Positions 45,698-53,884 of a stretch of 64,000 nucleotides of DNA are shown in pieces (position 1 is the stretch's first letter; each line of letters begins with the position of its first letter). A program made the position numbers and the translations under genes. The stretch is from contig JAMZEJ010000001.1 in assembly GCA_024508355.1 (NCBI GenBank), forward strand, positions 496,001-560,000, given 5' to 3'. Under the pieces are notes generated by a model. That model saw only the letters and a list, made by a program, of their open reading frames with translations. It did no database searches and was not told the origin of the DNA. The DNA comes from Rhizosaccharibacter radicis (GTDB lineage Bacteria; Pseudomonadota; Alphaproteobacteria; Acetobacterales; Acetobacteraceae).

Positions 45698-46759
45698 ATG
45701 ACCGCATCCTCCGTCATCGCGCTGCCCATCGCCGGGCAGCCCGCTTCCGAGCCGTCCTCCGAGGCCCGGCCCGACCGGCAGCCGTCCCCCGAACGGGACG
45801 GTCGCGGTCCGGCCGCCGCCTCGTCGCCAGGACTGCCGCCGCTGGAACGCTGGTTGACCGGCCCCCGCCTTGCCGGGCTGCCGGCACCCGGCTCGTTCCG
45901 CACCCCGCCGCAGCTGTCGTTCGAGTTCTTTCCCCCGCGCACGGAAGCGCTGGAACAGCAGCTCTGGAGCTGCATCCGCCGGCTCGAACCGCTGCGGCCG
46001 TCCTTCGTGTCCGTCACCTACGGCGCCGGCGGCTCCACCCAGGCCCGCACCCACGACACGGTGGCCCGCCTCGCCCGCGACACCGCCCTGGTGCCGGCGG
46101 CGCACCTCACCTGCGTCGGCGCCAGCCGCGGCGCGGTGGACGACGTGGCCAGGCAGTACTGGGATTGCGGCGTGCGCCATATCGTGGCGCTGCGCGGCGA
46201 CCCGCAGGAGAAGAACGGCCCGTTCCAGCCCCATCCGGACGGCTACAACAGCGCGGCGGAACTGGTGGCCGGCTTGAAGCGGGTCGCCGATTTCGAGATC
46301 TCCGTGGCGGCCTATCCGGAAACCCATCCGGAAGCGTCGAGCCCGCAGGCCGATCTCGACAACCTCAAGCGCAAGCTGGACGCGGGTGCCGTGCGGGCCA
46401 TCACCCAGCTGTTCTTCGACGCCGACACCTTTCTGCGCTTCCTCGACCGGTGCCTCGCGGCCGGGATCACCGCGCCGGTGGTGCCGGGCATCATGCCGGT
46501 GTCGCGCTTCGCGCCGGCCAAGCGCTTCGCGCAGAGCTGCGGCGTCGGGTTCCCCGACTGGCTGGAAACCCTGTTCGGCGGCACCGAAGAGGACGCGGAC
46601 ACCCGCAACATGCTGGGCGCGGTGGTGGCGGCCGAGCAGGTGCGGCTGTTGCAGGCAAACGGGGTCGACGAGTTCCACTTCTACACGCTGAACCGCCCCG
46701 ACCTCGTCTACGCCATCGCCCGGATCCTGGGCGTCCGGCCGGACCAGGCCGCGGGCTAG
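45698..46759 (+). CDS. metF: methylenetetrahydrofolate reductase
   Basis: A 353-residue FAD-dependent TIM-barrel enzyme that reduces 5,10-methylene-THF to the 5-methyl-THF used by MetH. Conserved blocks are LSFEFFPPRTEA (catalytic Glu), FVSVTYGAGGSTQ, HLTCVGAS, ALRGDPQ, VAAYPETHPEA, AGAVRAITQLFFDAD and EFHFYTLNR. The first about 65 residues are a Pro/Ser-rich extension not found in the E. coli enzyme, so a start nearer PPLERWL is possible. It is transcribed alone. Confidence 0.96.
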   Translation: MTASSVIALPIAGQPASEPSSEARPDRQPSPERDGRGPAAASSPGLPPLERWLTGPRLAGLPAPGSFRTPPQLSFEFFPPRTEALEQQLWSCIRRLEPLRPSFVSVTYGAGGSTQARTHDTVARLARDTALVPAAHLTCVGASRGAVDDVARQYWDCGVRHIVALRGDPQEKNGPFQPHPDGYNSAAELVAGLKRVADFEISVAAYPETHPEASSPQADLDNLKRKLDAGAVRAITQLFFDADTFLRFLDRCLAAGITAPVVPGIMPVSRFAPAKRFAQSCGVGFPDWLETLFGGTEEDADTRNMLGAVVAAEQVRLLQANGVDEFHFYTLNRPDLVYAIARILGVRPDQAAG

Positions 46760-46908
46760 AAGCAGGGCGGGGCGGTCGGCGCGGTATCCGGAGGCGTAGC
46801 GGGCGGCGCCGGTTCGCTGGATGGCGGCCAGGTGGCGGGGCAAGCCGGTCCGCCCGCTCCGGCCCGGCTCCGACAGGCCCACGCCACGCCGATACCGGGC
46901 CGGTGTCG

Positions 46909-49632
46909 TCAGGGCTCGCCGGTCTGCATCATCCCGGGTCCCGTCCAGCACAGCTTGTGGATGAGGATCGCCACCAGCGCCGACCAGCCGCACTGGTGCG
47001 AGGCGCCGACGCCCCGGCCGCTGTCCCCGTCGTAATATTCGTAGAACAGCACCAGGTCGCGGAACGCCGGGTCGGTCTGCAGCAGGGGATGATCGCCGTG
47101 CACCGGACGGCCGCCGTCGGGGCGGCTCGGCGTGAACAGCGACACCAGCCGGCGGCTCAGCTCGGCCGCCACCTCGCGCAGCGTGGCCATGTTGTCCGAG
47201 CCGGTGGGACAGGCGACGCGGTAGCCGTCGCCGTAATAGCGGTCGAGGCGCAGCAGGCTCTCGATCAGCAGGTAGTTCACCGGCATCCAGATCGGACCGC
47301 GCCAGTTGGAATTGCCGCCGAACAACCGCGAGCGGCTCTCGCCCGGCCAGTACGGAAGCTCGAAGGTCTGGCCCTCCAGCGTCAGCCGGTAGGGCTCCTT
47401 CTCGTGGGCTCGCGATACCGCGCGGACGCCATGGAGTGACAGGAACTCGGTCTCGTCCAGCATCCGGCTGAGCAGCCGGGTCATGCGATGGGTGCGCAAC
47501 AGCGACAACAGCACGGTGTCGTCGCGCCCGGGCTGGTCCCAGTGGCTCACCAGCTCCGCGAGGTCGGGCCGGTTGCGCAGGAACCAGCGCATCCGCTCGG
47601 TGAAGCGCGGCAGCCTGGCCAGCGCTTCTGCCGGCAGCACGCTGACCGCGTAGAACGGGATCAGCCCCACCATGGTGCGGGCGCGAAGCGGGATGCGGTC
47701 GCCGTTGGGCATCGACAGCGTGTCGTAGAAGAAGCCGTCCTGATCGTCCCACAGCGCGTTGCCTTCCGCCGCCGCGATGATCAGGAAATGCTCGAAGAAC
47801 TTGGTGGCGACGTCCTCGTACGTGTCGTCCTGCAGCGCGAGCTCGATGGAGATGTGCAGCATGGACAGCGCATAGGACGCCATCCAGGCGGTGCCGTCCG
47901 ACTGCGACAGCGTGCCGCCGCCCGGGATGGCGGAGGAGCGGTCGAAGATCGCGATGTTGTCGAGCCCGAGGAAGCCGCCCTGGAAGATGTTGCGGCCGTT
48001 CTGGTCCTTGCGGTTCACCCACCAGGTGAAGTTCATCGAGAGCTTGTTGAAGATGCGCTTCAGGAAGCCGTGGTCGGGCTGCTGGTTGAGGGCGCGGTCG
48101 ATCTCGAACACCCGCCACGCCGCCCAGGCATGCACGGGCGGGTTGGCGTCGCCGAACGACCACTCATAAGCCGGCAGCGCGGCGCTCGGATGCATGTACC
48201 ATTCGCGCGTCAGCAGCAGCAGCTGGTCCTTGGCGAAATCCGGATCCACCGGCGCCAGCGCCACCGCCTGGAACGCGAGATCCCAGGATGCGAACCAGGG
48301 ATATTCCCATTTGTCCGGCATGGAGATGATGTCGTCGGCGCGCAGGTTGTCCCAGTCGCCGTTGCGGATCTTGCCCCGGCCGGGCGGCGGCGGGGGCTCG
48401 TTCTCGTCGCCGCGCAGCCAGCGCCGGACGTCGTACTCGTAGAACTGCTTGCTCCAGAGCAGCCCGGCGAAGGCCTGGCGCTGCACGGCCCGCATCGCGG
48501 GATCCTCCACGGGCCGCTGCAACGCCCCGTAGAACTCGTCCGCTTCCGCGATCCGTCGATCGAACACGGCATCGAAATCGGCGAACGGGTCGGTGGTGCT
48601 TGTGTCGGGACGGAAGCGCAGCCGCACCACGTGCTCGCCGCCTGCCGGGATCTCCAGCCGGTGCAGCACGGCGCAGCGTGTGCCGACCTGGTCCGGGTTC
48701 ACCGTGGGGGCGCCCCCGACCACGTGATCGTTGATGCCGTCCTTGGGAAAGGGAGCGCCGGTGCGGGCATCGCCGAACACCCGGGCGTTGTTGGTATCGT
48801 TGTCGCAGAACAGCAGGGTCGCGCCGTCCTCCACATGCAGCCGCATCGGCCCCATGCTCGGATGCGGGTGGTGCGCCGCCACGGTGCGATCGTCCAGCGC
48901 CCGCAGCTCGGCGCGCTCGGCATCCTTGAACCACGACCACCGGTTTCGCGCCCAGAGCTGGGGCAGCAGGAACAAGGGCGCCGCGTCCGGACCGCGATTG
49001 ATCACCCGGACCCGCATCAGCAGGTCGTCGGGGCCGGCCTTGGCGTAGTCGACGAACACGTCGAAATAGCGCTTCTCGTCCAGCAGGCCGGTATCGATCA
49101 GCTCGAACTCGGGCTCCCCGGCACCGCGCCGCGCATTCTCCGCCACCAGACGCTCATAGGGATAGGCGGCCTGCGGATACTTGTAGAGCATCCGGCACAG
49201 GGAATGCGTGGGCGTGCTGTCGAGGTGGTAATAGAGTTCCTTGACGTCCTCGCCGTGGTTACCCTCGGCATTGGTCAGCCCGAACAGCCGCTCCTTGAGG
49301 ATCGGGTCCTGCTTGTTCCACAGCGCCAGACCCAGACACCAGAGCAGCTTGTTGTCGCCGAACCCGGCGATCGCGTCCTCGCCCCAGCGATAGGCGCGCG
49401 ACCGGGCCTGGTCGTGCGGGAAATAGGTCCAGGCCTCGCCATTGGGGCTGTAGTCCTCGCGCACCGTGCCCCATTGCCGGTCGCTGAGATAAGGGCCCCA
49501 CCGCTTCCAGGCGCCGTCCTTCCGCGCGTCGCGGAGCCGTTGGCCCTCCGCGGTGTCGAGGGTGCCCGGGCAGGGCGACAGCGCCGCGATGGTGTCGGTC
49601 AAAGATTGCGATCCCGCTTGATTCGATCCCAT
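46909..49632 (-). CDS. MGH1/GH63-like glycoside hydrolase
   Basis: About 907 residues, a large cytoplasmic glycosidase of the GH63 (mannosyl-oligosaccharide glucosidase) type. The N-terminal beta domain begins AWKRWGPYLSDRQWGTVREDYS. The (alpha/alpha)6 barrel includes DDIISMPDKWEYPWFASWDLAFQ, HAWAAWRVFEIDRA, GGFLGLDNIAIFDRS, GTAWMASYALSML and NSNWRGPIWMPVNYLLIESL. Asp and Glu residues in these blocks are the candidate general acids and bases. Bacterial members act on mannosylglycerate, glucosylglycerate or trehalose-like sugars. The ATG at 49632 lies inside the upstream TerB/DnaJ gene (34-bp overlap). A TTG at 49602 that overlaps its stop is an alternative start. No ribosome site is clear. 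Confidence 0.88.
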   Translation of the reverse strand: MGSNQAGSQSLTDTIAALSPCPGTLDTAEGQRLRDARKDGAWKRWGPYLSDRQWGTVREDYSPNGEAWTYFPHDQARSRAYRWGEDAIAGFGDNKLLWCLGLALWNKQDPILKERLFGLTNAEGNHGEDVKELYYHLDSTPTHSLCRMLYKYPQAAYPYERLVAENARRGAGEPEFELIDTGLLDEKRYFDVFVDYAKAGPDDLLMRVRVINRGPDAAPLFLLPQLWARNRWSWFKDAERAELRALDDRTVAAHHPHPSMGPMRLHVEDGATLLFCDNDTNNARVFGDARTGAPFPKDGINDHVVGGAPTVNPDQVGTRCAVLHRLEIPAGGEHVVRLRFRPDTSTTDPFADFDAVFDRRIAEADEFYGALQRPVEDPAMRAVQRQAFAGLLWSKQFYEYDVRRWLRGDENEPPPPPGRGKIRNGDWDNLRADDIISMPDKWEYPWFASWDLAFQAVALAPVDPDFAKDQLLLLTREWYMHPSAALPAYEWSFGDANPPVHAWAAWRVFEIDRALNQQPDHGFLKRIFNKLSMNFTWWVNRKDQNGRNIFQGGFLGLDNIAIFDRSSAIPGGGTLSQSDGTAWMASYALSMLHISIELALQDDTYEDVATKFFEHFLIIAAAEGNALWDDQDGFFYDTLSMPNGDRIPLRARTMVGLIPFYAVSVLPAEALARLPRFTERMRWFLRNRPDLAELVSHWDQPGRDDTVLLSLLRTHRMTRLLSRMLDETEFLSLHGVRAVSRAHEKEPYRLTLEGQTFELPYWPGESRSRLFGGNSNWRGPIWMPVNYLLIESLLRLDRYYGDGYRVACPTGSDNMATLREVAAELSRRLVSLFTPSRPDGGRPVHGDHPLLQTDPAFRDLVLFYEYYDGDSGRGVGASHQCGWSALVAILIHKLCWTGPGMMQTGEP

Positions 49633-50432
49633 GCAGCGTTGATGCGCGCCACACGTTCCCCGGCCGCCGCGACCTCGGCATCGCTGGCACCCCGGGCGGC
49701 AACGCTGTCGGGATGGATCTCCCGGATCAGGCGCCGCCAGGTCACGCGCACTTCCTCGTCGGTGGCGGTGCGGCGCAGGCCCAGCACGCCGTACGCATCC
49801 GGCTCGTCGGCGGAGGGACGGGCCATGCCGCCTTCCGCGCGGTCCCATGCCCCCGGCGGCAGCCCGAGCGCGCGGTGCACGCGGCGCAGAAACGTCACTT
49901 CCGTTTCGTTCAGCTCCCCGTCCGCCCGCCCGATGCTGAACAGCACCCCGAGCAGCGCTTCGAGCGCGTGGGGCTGGTCGGCATAGGCGCGTCCGAGTTC
50001 GGCAGCGAAGGGCTCGTAGTCGTCCGTGCGGGTGCGGGCCTGATCGAACAAACGCCCGATCTCGCGCTGGTTCTCCGGCGGCACCGGGACGGAGCGCTTG
50101 AAGGCGTCGATCTCCCGGCGGTTCACCGGCCCGTCGCACTTGGCGAGCTTGGCCGACAGGGTCACCACCACCAGCGCATAGAGCTGATCCCGGCGCCCCA
50201 TGGCGGCGGCCATCTTGGCGGCGAAGCGCAGCGCGGCACCGTTCGGGTCCGGAGCCTGCCTGTTCTGGCCGAGGAAGTTCGGACCTACCCAGCTGCCGAA
50301 GCCGCCCTGGGGAGCGTCCAGCAGCGAACCGCGGTCGGCGGCGTGGCCGAGCGCGGCCCCGAGGGCCGCCCCCACCGGGCCGCCCATCGCGAAACCGGCG
50401 ACGCCGCCGAATATCTTGCCCCAGATCGCCAT
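49599..50432 (-). CDS. TerB-like and DnaJ-domain co-chaperone (DjlA-like)
   Basis: 277 residues. A glycine-rich N-terminal stretch (about 5-32, GGVAGFAMGGPVGAALGAALG) could be a membrane segment, as in DjlA. A TerB/DUF533-like helical domain (about 85-190) carries AKLAKCDGPVNRREIDAFKR and FSIGRADGELNETEVTFLRRV, with the acidic metal-binding DG..N..E repeats. A J domain at about 210-275 has AYGVLGLRRTATDEEVRVTWRRLIREIHPDS, with the HPD tripeptide that stimulates DnaK. It is followed immediately by the GH63 gene; co-transcription is likely but a functional link is not evident. Confidence 0.9.
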   Translation of the reverse strand: MAIWGKIFGGVAGFAMGGPVGAALGAALGHAADRGSLLDAPQGGFGSWVGPNFLGQNRQAPDPNGAALRFAAKMAAAMGRRDQLYALVVVTLSAKLAKCDGPVNRREIDAFKRSVPVPPENQREIGRLFDQARTRTDDYEPFAAELGRAYADQPHALEALLGVLFSIGRADGELNETEVTFLRRVHRALGLPPGAWDRAEGGMARPSADEPDAYGVLGLRRTATDEEVRVTWRRLIREIHPDSVAARGASDAEVAAAGERVARINAAWDRIKRDRNL

Positions 50433-50561
50433 GCCGTCGTCAGCCCACCCAGCCTGCCAAGCAGGTCAGGTCAACGAAGCATGGGGAGGGTCGGTTGTGG
50501 AAGCGGCGGCGATCAACCCGCCACCGGGTGCCGGACGCGCGCCCTGGAACCGGAGGCGGCT

Positions 50562-50741
50562 TCAGCGCCCGTCCGAGCGGCGGCGATCGTTGCACACGCT
50601 GTGGGCCAGGCGGAGCAGCCGGGTGGCGCTCTGCGGCAGGCCGGCACGATGCGCGTCCTCGGCCAGGCAGAGGAGCTGGTGCGACAACATCAGGGGGCTG
50701 ATGTCGCTCGCGGATTGTTCGGCGCGGATGATGGTGGCCAT
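50562..50741 (-). CDS. small 59-residue protein, unannotated type
   Basis: A short frame with strong support: an ATG preceded by AGGAAGAA four bases upstream, nearly every third codon base G or C, and an amphipathic helix pattern (SHQLLCLAEDAHRAGLPQS, TRLLRLAHSVC). It starts MATIIRAEQ and ends DRRRSDGR. It has two cysteines and no signal peptide or membrane helix. An inverted repeat in its leader (50751-50791) can mask part of the ribosome site. A second small frame of the same size lies 115 bp upstream on the same strand. I do not recognise either. Confidence 0.6.
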   Translation of the reverse strand: MATIIRAEQSASDISPLMLSHQLLCLAEDAHRAGLPQSATRLLRLAHSVCNDRRRSDGR

Positions 50742-50750
50742 GGATTTCTT

Positions 50751-50791
50751 CCTAGTCTGCCGGCCCGTTCTGGGCCCGAAGGAAGACTAGG
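50751..50791 (-). promoter_or_regulatory. nested hairpin overlapping the Shine-Dalgarno of the 59-residue ORF
   Basis: Outer arms CCTAGTC (50785-50791 read on minus) and GACTAGG (50751-50757) enclose an inner GGCCC/GGGCC stem with a 5-nt loop. The 3' arm includes the AGG of the AGGAAG ribosome site at 50748-50753. It could act as a translation on/off structure, an intrinsic terminator remnant or an RNA-protein site. Confidence 0.4.
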
Positions 50792-50856
50792 CAACCGGAA
50801 GTTGTGAAACAGTTAACGAGACAACCGAGCTTGGCAGAAATCGACGCTGCCAGGTG

Positions 50857-51036
50857 TCAGGCGGCCCGGGTCCGGTTGCCGCCGGTGCGGAAGCGGCCCA
50901 GCAGCGGGCGGAGCCGCTCGATGATCACGGACATGATCAGCGCCGACAGGGCCCGGTTGCCGGCCTCCGCCAGCAGGCGGGCCTCACCGGCGGTCTCGAA
51001 GGAACTGGTGATCTGGGAGATGTTCACGATCTGCAT
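50857..51036 (-). CDS. second small 59-residue protein, unknown function
   Basis: An ATG at 51036 gives MQIVNISQITSSFETAGEAR..., a helix-rich, G/C-third-position frame (LLAEAGNRALSALIMSVIIERL) with a basic C-terminus ending RTRAA. No ribosome site precedes the ATG; it may be leaderless, or start at an upstream TTG (51090) that would place the 17-bp palindrome inside the coding region. It is the upstream member of a pair of tiny same-strand genes divergent from an MFS transporter. Function unknown. Confidence 0.5.
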   Translation of the reverse strand: MQIVNISQITSSFETAGEARLLAEAGNRALSALIMSVIIERLRPLLGRFRTGGNRTRAA

Positions 51037-51041
51037 CCATA

Positions 51042-51058
51042 TTTGTGCAGTGCACAAA
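51042..51058. promoter_or_regulatory. 17-bp operator-like palindrome with a second partial copy
   Basis: TTTGTGCAGTGCACAAA has perfect 8-bp arms around one central G, 6 bp upstream of the small-ORF ATG. A related site lies at 51090-51106 (ATGGTGCGGTGCAAAAA, 13 of 17 matching), 48 bp centre to centre. Both lie in the A/T-richer divergent region before the MFS gene. It is probably a repressor or activator site for a dimeric regulator; which one is unknown. Confidence 0.5.
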
Positions 51059-51217
51059 GCGAAGATGGACCTGAGCGACATCGAACACAATGGTGCGGTG
51101 CAAAAAATTCCAGGGAGCCCTGTCTGGCCCGGTGCATCCCGGCCGGCCCCTGCCCCTCGCGGGATCGCTCCGCTACCATCGCGTCATGCAACGACTCTCA
51201 CCCCAAGGATGTGCTCT

Positions 51218-52513
51218 ATGGCGCTAGCTCCCACCGACGGGCGCCGTGCACGCCGCTGGAGCATCGGGTTGCTGCTCGGCGCCGGGGTGCTGGTCAATTA
51301 TCTGGACCGGATCGGGCTGTCGGTCGCCCTGCCGCAGCTCAAAACGGATTTCGCCCTGACCCCCGTCCAGCTCGGCTGGCTGCTCAGCGGCTTCTTCTGG
51401 CTCTACGCGTTGCTGCAGATCCCGGTGGGGCTGCTGCTGGACCGGTTCGGCGTCACCCCGGTGACCCGCATCAGCACGCTGCTCTGGGGGATCGCGTCCA
51501 CCGCCACGGCCCTCGTCGGCGGGTTCGGCGGGCTCCTGATCGCCCGCCTGCTGCTAGGCGCCGCCGAGGCACCGGGATTTCCGGCCAACGCCAAGGCGGT
51601 GGGCTACTGGTTCCCCCGGCGGGAACGCGCCCTCGCCACCGCGCTGTTCGACGCCGCCGCGAAGTTCAGCAACGTGGTGGGCGTGCCGCTCGTCGGCTTC
51701 GTGGTGTTCTTCGCGGGCTGGCGCTGGGGCTTCGCGTTCACCGGCATCCTCAGCCTGCTGTATTTCCTGGCCTTCTTCCTGGTGTACCGGGACCCTTCGC
51801 GCGACCCCAGGCTCGACCCGGACGAGCACCGGCTCATCATCGCGGGCGGCGGCGTGCCCGAGGGAGCCTCGCCCGGCGGCGGCGGCCGGATGCTCGGCTA
51901 CCTGTTCGGGTCGCGCAAGGTGTGGGGCCTGACCCTCGGCTTCGCCGCCTACGGCTATTCCTTCTATCTCTTTCTCACCTGGCTGCCGAACTACCTCGTG
52001 CAGACCATGCACATGAACATCCTCAAATCGTCCGGCCTCGCCGCGATCCCCTGGATCGGCGCGACGATCGCCGACATCGTGGTCGGCGGCTGGCTGATCG
52101 ACCATCTGATCGAGCGGGGCCACGACGAGACGCGCGTCCGCAAGACCGTGCTGGTGGGCGGCATGCTGCTGGGCACCGCGGTGCTGGGCGCCACCATGAC
52201 CACCGACCCGTTCTGGGCCATCCTGTGGATCTCCATCGCGCTGGCCGGGCTCGCGTCCGCCGCCCCGGTGAGCTGGAGCCTGCCCTCGCTGGTGGCGCCG
52301 CGGGGGGGCACCGCGACGGTGGGCAGCATCATGAACCTCAGCAACAACCTGATGGGCGCGGTGGCCCCGGTGGTGACCGGCTACGCCGTCGCCGCCACCG
52401 GCTCCTACGGCCTCGCCTTCGGCATCGCGGGCGTCATCCTGCTCGGCGGCATCGCCGCGTTCGTGCTGCTGCTCGGCCGCATCGAGCCGATCCCGGATCC
52501 GCCGGCCGGCTAG
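51218..52513 (+). CDS. MFS transporter, anion:cation symporter type
   Basis: A 431-residue inner-membrane carrier with twelve predicted helices. The family signature of the ACS (hexuronate/phthalate/galactonate-type) branch is visible: NYLDRIGLSVALPQL in helix 1, GWLLSGFFWLYALLQIPVGLLLDRFG in helices 2-3, and LLIARLLLGAAEAPGFPANAKAVGYWFPRRER. The ATG at 51218 has AAGGA eight bases upstream. It probably imports an organic acid or sugar acid with protons. It is divergent from the tiny genes, with the operator-like palindromes between. Its stop overlaps that of the convergent SDR gene by 4 bp (CTAG). Confidence 0.92.
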   Translation: MALAPTDGRRARRWSIGLLLGAGVLVNYLDRIGLSVALPQLKTDFALTPVQLGWLLSGFFWLYALLQIPVGLLLDRFGVTPVTRISTLLWGIASTATALVGGFGGLLIARLLLGAAEAPGFPANAKAVGYWFPRRERALATALFDAAAKFSNVVGVPLVGFVVFFAGWRWGFAFTGILSLLYFLAFFLVYRDPSRDPRLDPDEHRLIIAGGGVPEGASPGGGGRMLGYLFGSRKVWGLTLGFAAYGYSFYLFLTWLPNYLVQTMHMNILKSSGLAAIPWIGATIADIVVGGWLIDHLIERGHDETRVRKTVLVGGMLLGTAVLGATMTTDPFWAILWISIALAGLASAAPVSWSLPSLVAPRGGTATVGSIMNLSNNLMGAVAPVVTGYAVAATGSYGLAFGIAGVILLGGIAAFVLLLGRIEPIPDPPAG

Positions 52514-53325
52514 AGAACCGGTGACGCCCCGCCATCCACCCGCAGGTTGATCCCGGTGATGTAGCTCGCGACCGGACTGCACAGAAACGCCACGGCAGCG
52601 GCAATCTCTTCCAGCCGGCCCACGCGTCCCAGCGGAACCTCGGCGAACAACGGCAGCACGGCCCGCTCGATCTCCGTCCAGGGCGCGTCCGCGCCGGCGA
52701 CGCCGCGGTCGGCAGCCACCGCGCGGAAACGGGCATCCAGCCGTGCGCTGTGGATGGTGCCCGGGGACACGGCGTTCACCGTCACGCCGTCCGCCGCCAC
52801 CGCCTTGGCCAGTGACTTCGTCATGGCGTCCAGCGCCGCCTTGGACGCGCCGTAGTCCGCGCCGTTCGATGGCGGCATGGACGCGGCCAGGCTGGAAATG
52901 TTGACCACGCGCCCCCAGCCCGCCCGCCGCATCGGCGGCAGCAGCCGGGCCGTGACCCTCATCGCCGTCAGCACGTTCCGGTCGAAGGTGGCGCTCCAGG
53001 TTTCCGCCGCGGCGTCCGGCCATTCCTCCCGCACGGCACCCGCGCCGCCGGCATTGTTGACCAGGATGTCGATCCGCCCGGCTTCCCGTTCCGCACGGTC
53101 CAGCATCGCCCGCACCTCGCCCTCCCGCGACAGGTCGCCCACGGCGGCATGCGCGCGCCCTCCCTGCGCCGTGATGGCCGCGACCACCGCTTCGGTCCGG
53201 GCAGGGTCGCGTCCATGCACCAGGACCACGGCGCCCTCCTGCGCCAGAAGAAGGGCGATCGCCTCGCCGATGCCCTTGCTGCTGCCCGTGACGAGGGCCG
53301 TGCGGCCGCCGAGTTGCAGATCCAT
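52510..53325 (-). CDS. SDR family oxidoreductase
   Basis: A 271-residue classical SDR with VTGSSKGIG (13-21), an NADP-type GRDPARTE after beta-2, NNAGGAG, the catalytic Ser in NISSLA and YGASKAA. C-terminal SYITGINLRVDGGASPVL is typical of 3-oxoacyl-ACP-reductase-like enzymes. The start at 53325 begins right at the fold; the frame extends upstream 21 codons. It is divergent from an HxlR regulator whose coding region begins about 78 bp away, and is probably controlled by it. Confidence 0.9.
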   Translation of the reverse strand: MDLQLGGRTALVTGSSKGIGEAIALLLAQEGAVVLVHGRDPARTEAVVAAITAQGGRAHAAVGDLSREGEVRAMLDRAEREAGRIDILVNNAGGAGAVREEWPDAAAETWSATFDRNVLTAMRVTARLLPPMRRAGWGRVVNISSLAASMPPSNGADYGASKAALDAMTKSLAKAVAADGVTVNAVSPGTIHSARLDARFRAVAADRGVAGADAPWTEIERAVLPLFAEVPLGRVGRLEEIAAAVAFLCSPVASYITGINLRVDGGASPVL

Positions 53326-53402
53326 TGCTCCGAAACCATCCTGCTCTGCGATGCGTCCACTCATCGACCGAACCGGGAGCCGGAACAATCACGCACCTTG
53401 AA

Positions 53403-53747
53403 GTGCCCGCGGCGCCGGTGGACCGTGCGCATTGTTGGGGGCCGGACGGCTCGGCGGCGCACGTGATCAGGGTCGTCCGGATGATCCAGGGGCGCTGGAA
53501 GCTGCCGATCCTGTTCCGCCTGTATGCGGCACCGCTCCGGACCCTCCAGCTGAAGCGGGATCTGTCCGGCATCTCGCAGAAGATGCTCACCCAGCATCTC
53601 CGCGAGCTCGAACGCGACGGACTCGTGGTGCGGACCGATCACGGCGAACGGCTTCCACGGGTCGAGTATGGTTTGTCGGACGCCGGCCTGCGCCTCCTGC
53701 CCCTGCTGCGGGAAGCACGCGACTTCTCCCGCGCGCACCCGCCATGA
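53403..53747 (+). CDS. HxlR-family transcriptional regulator
   Basis: About 114 residues of winged-helix regulator: the Cys-containing start (DRAHCWGPDG), VRMIQGRWKLPILFRL, the recognition region TLQLKRDLSGISQKMLTQHLRELE and the wing LPRVEYGLSDAG. I placed the start at a GTG; a TTG at 53325 would add 26 residues overlapping the SDR start, and no ribosome site decides. It is divergent from the SDR gene. Its stop overlaps an ATG (ATGA) in the frame of the downstream ada gene, so read-through coupling to ada is possible. Confidence 0.85.
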   Translation: MPAAPVDRAHCWGPDGSAAHVIRVVRMIQGRWKLPILFRLYAAPLRTLQLKRDLSGISQKMLTQHLRELERDGLVVRTDHGERLPRVEYGLSDAGLRLLPLLREARDFSRAHPP

Positions 53748-53884
53748 CCGCCGGCCGGGATGCCGACCGCTCCGCCGCCTCCGTGCGTGGGAGCAGCGTC
53801 TTTTCCGGATTCGAACGCAGGAAGCGGAGTGCGGCGGATGGCGGCGCGGCGCCACCGTCGCCGTCGTCCGCACAGGAGCCGATC

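Noticed and set aside
45608-48163. An 851-codon minus-strand frame spanning metF and the glycosidase
   Set aside because: It crosses two real genes out of frame and shows no conserved motif.
50804-51217. Upstream extension of the MFS transporter frame to 50804
   Set aside because: The ATG at 51218 has a good ribosome site and begins at the first helix; the upstream part overlaps the small ORF and operator-like palindromes.
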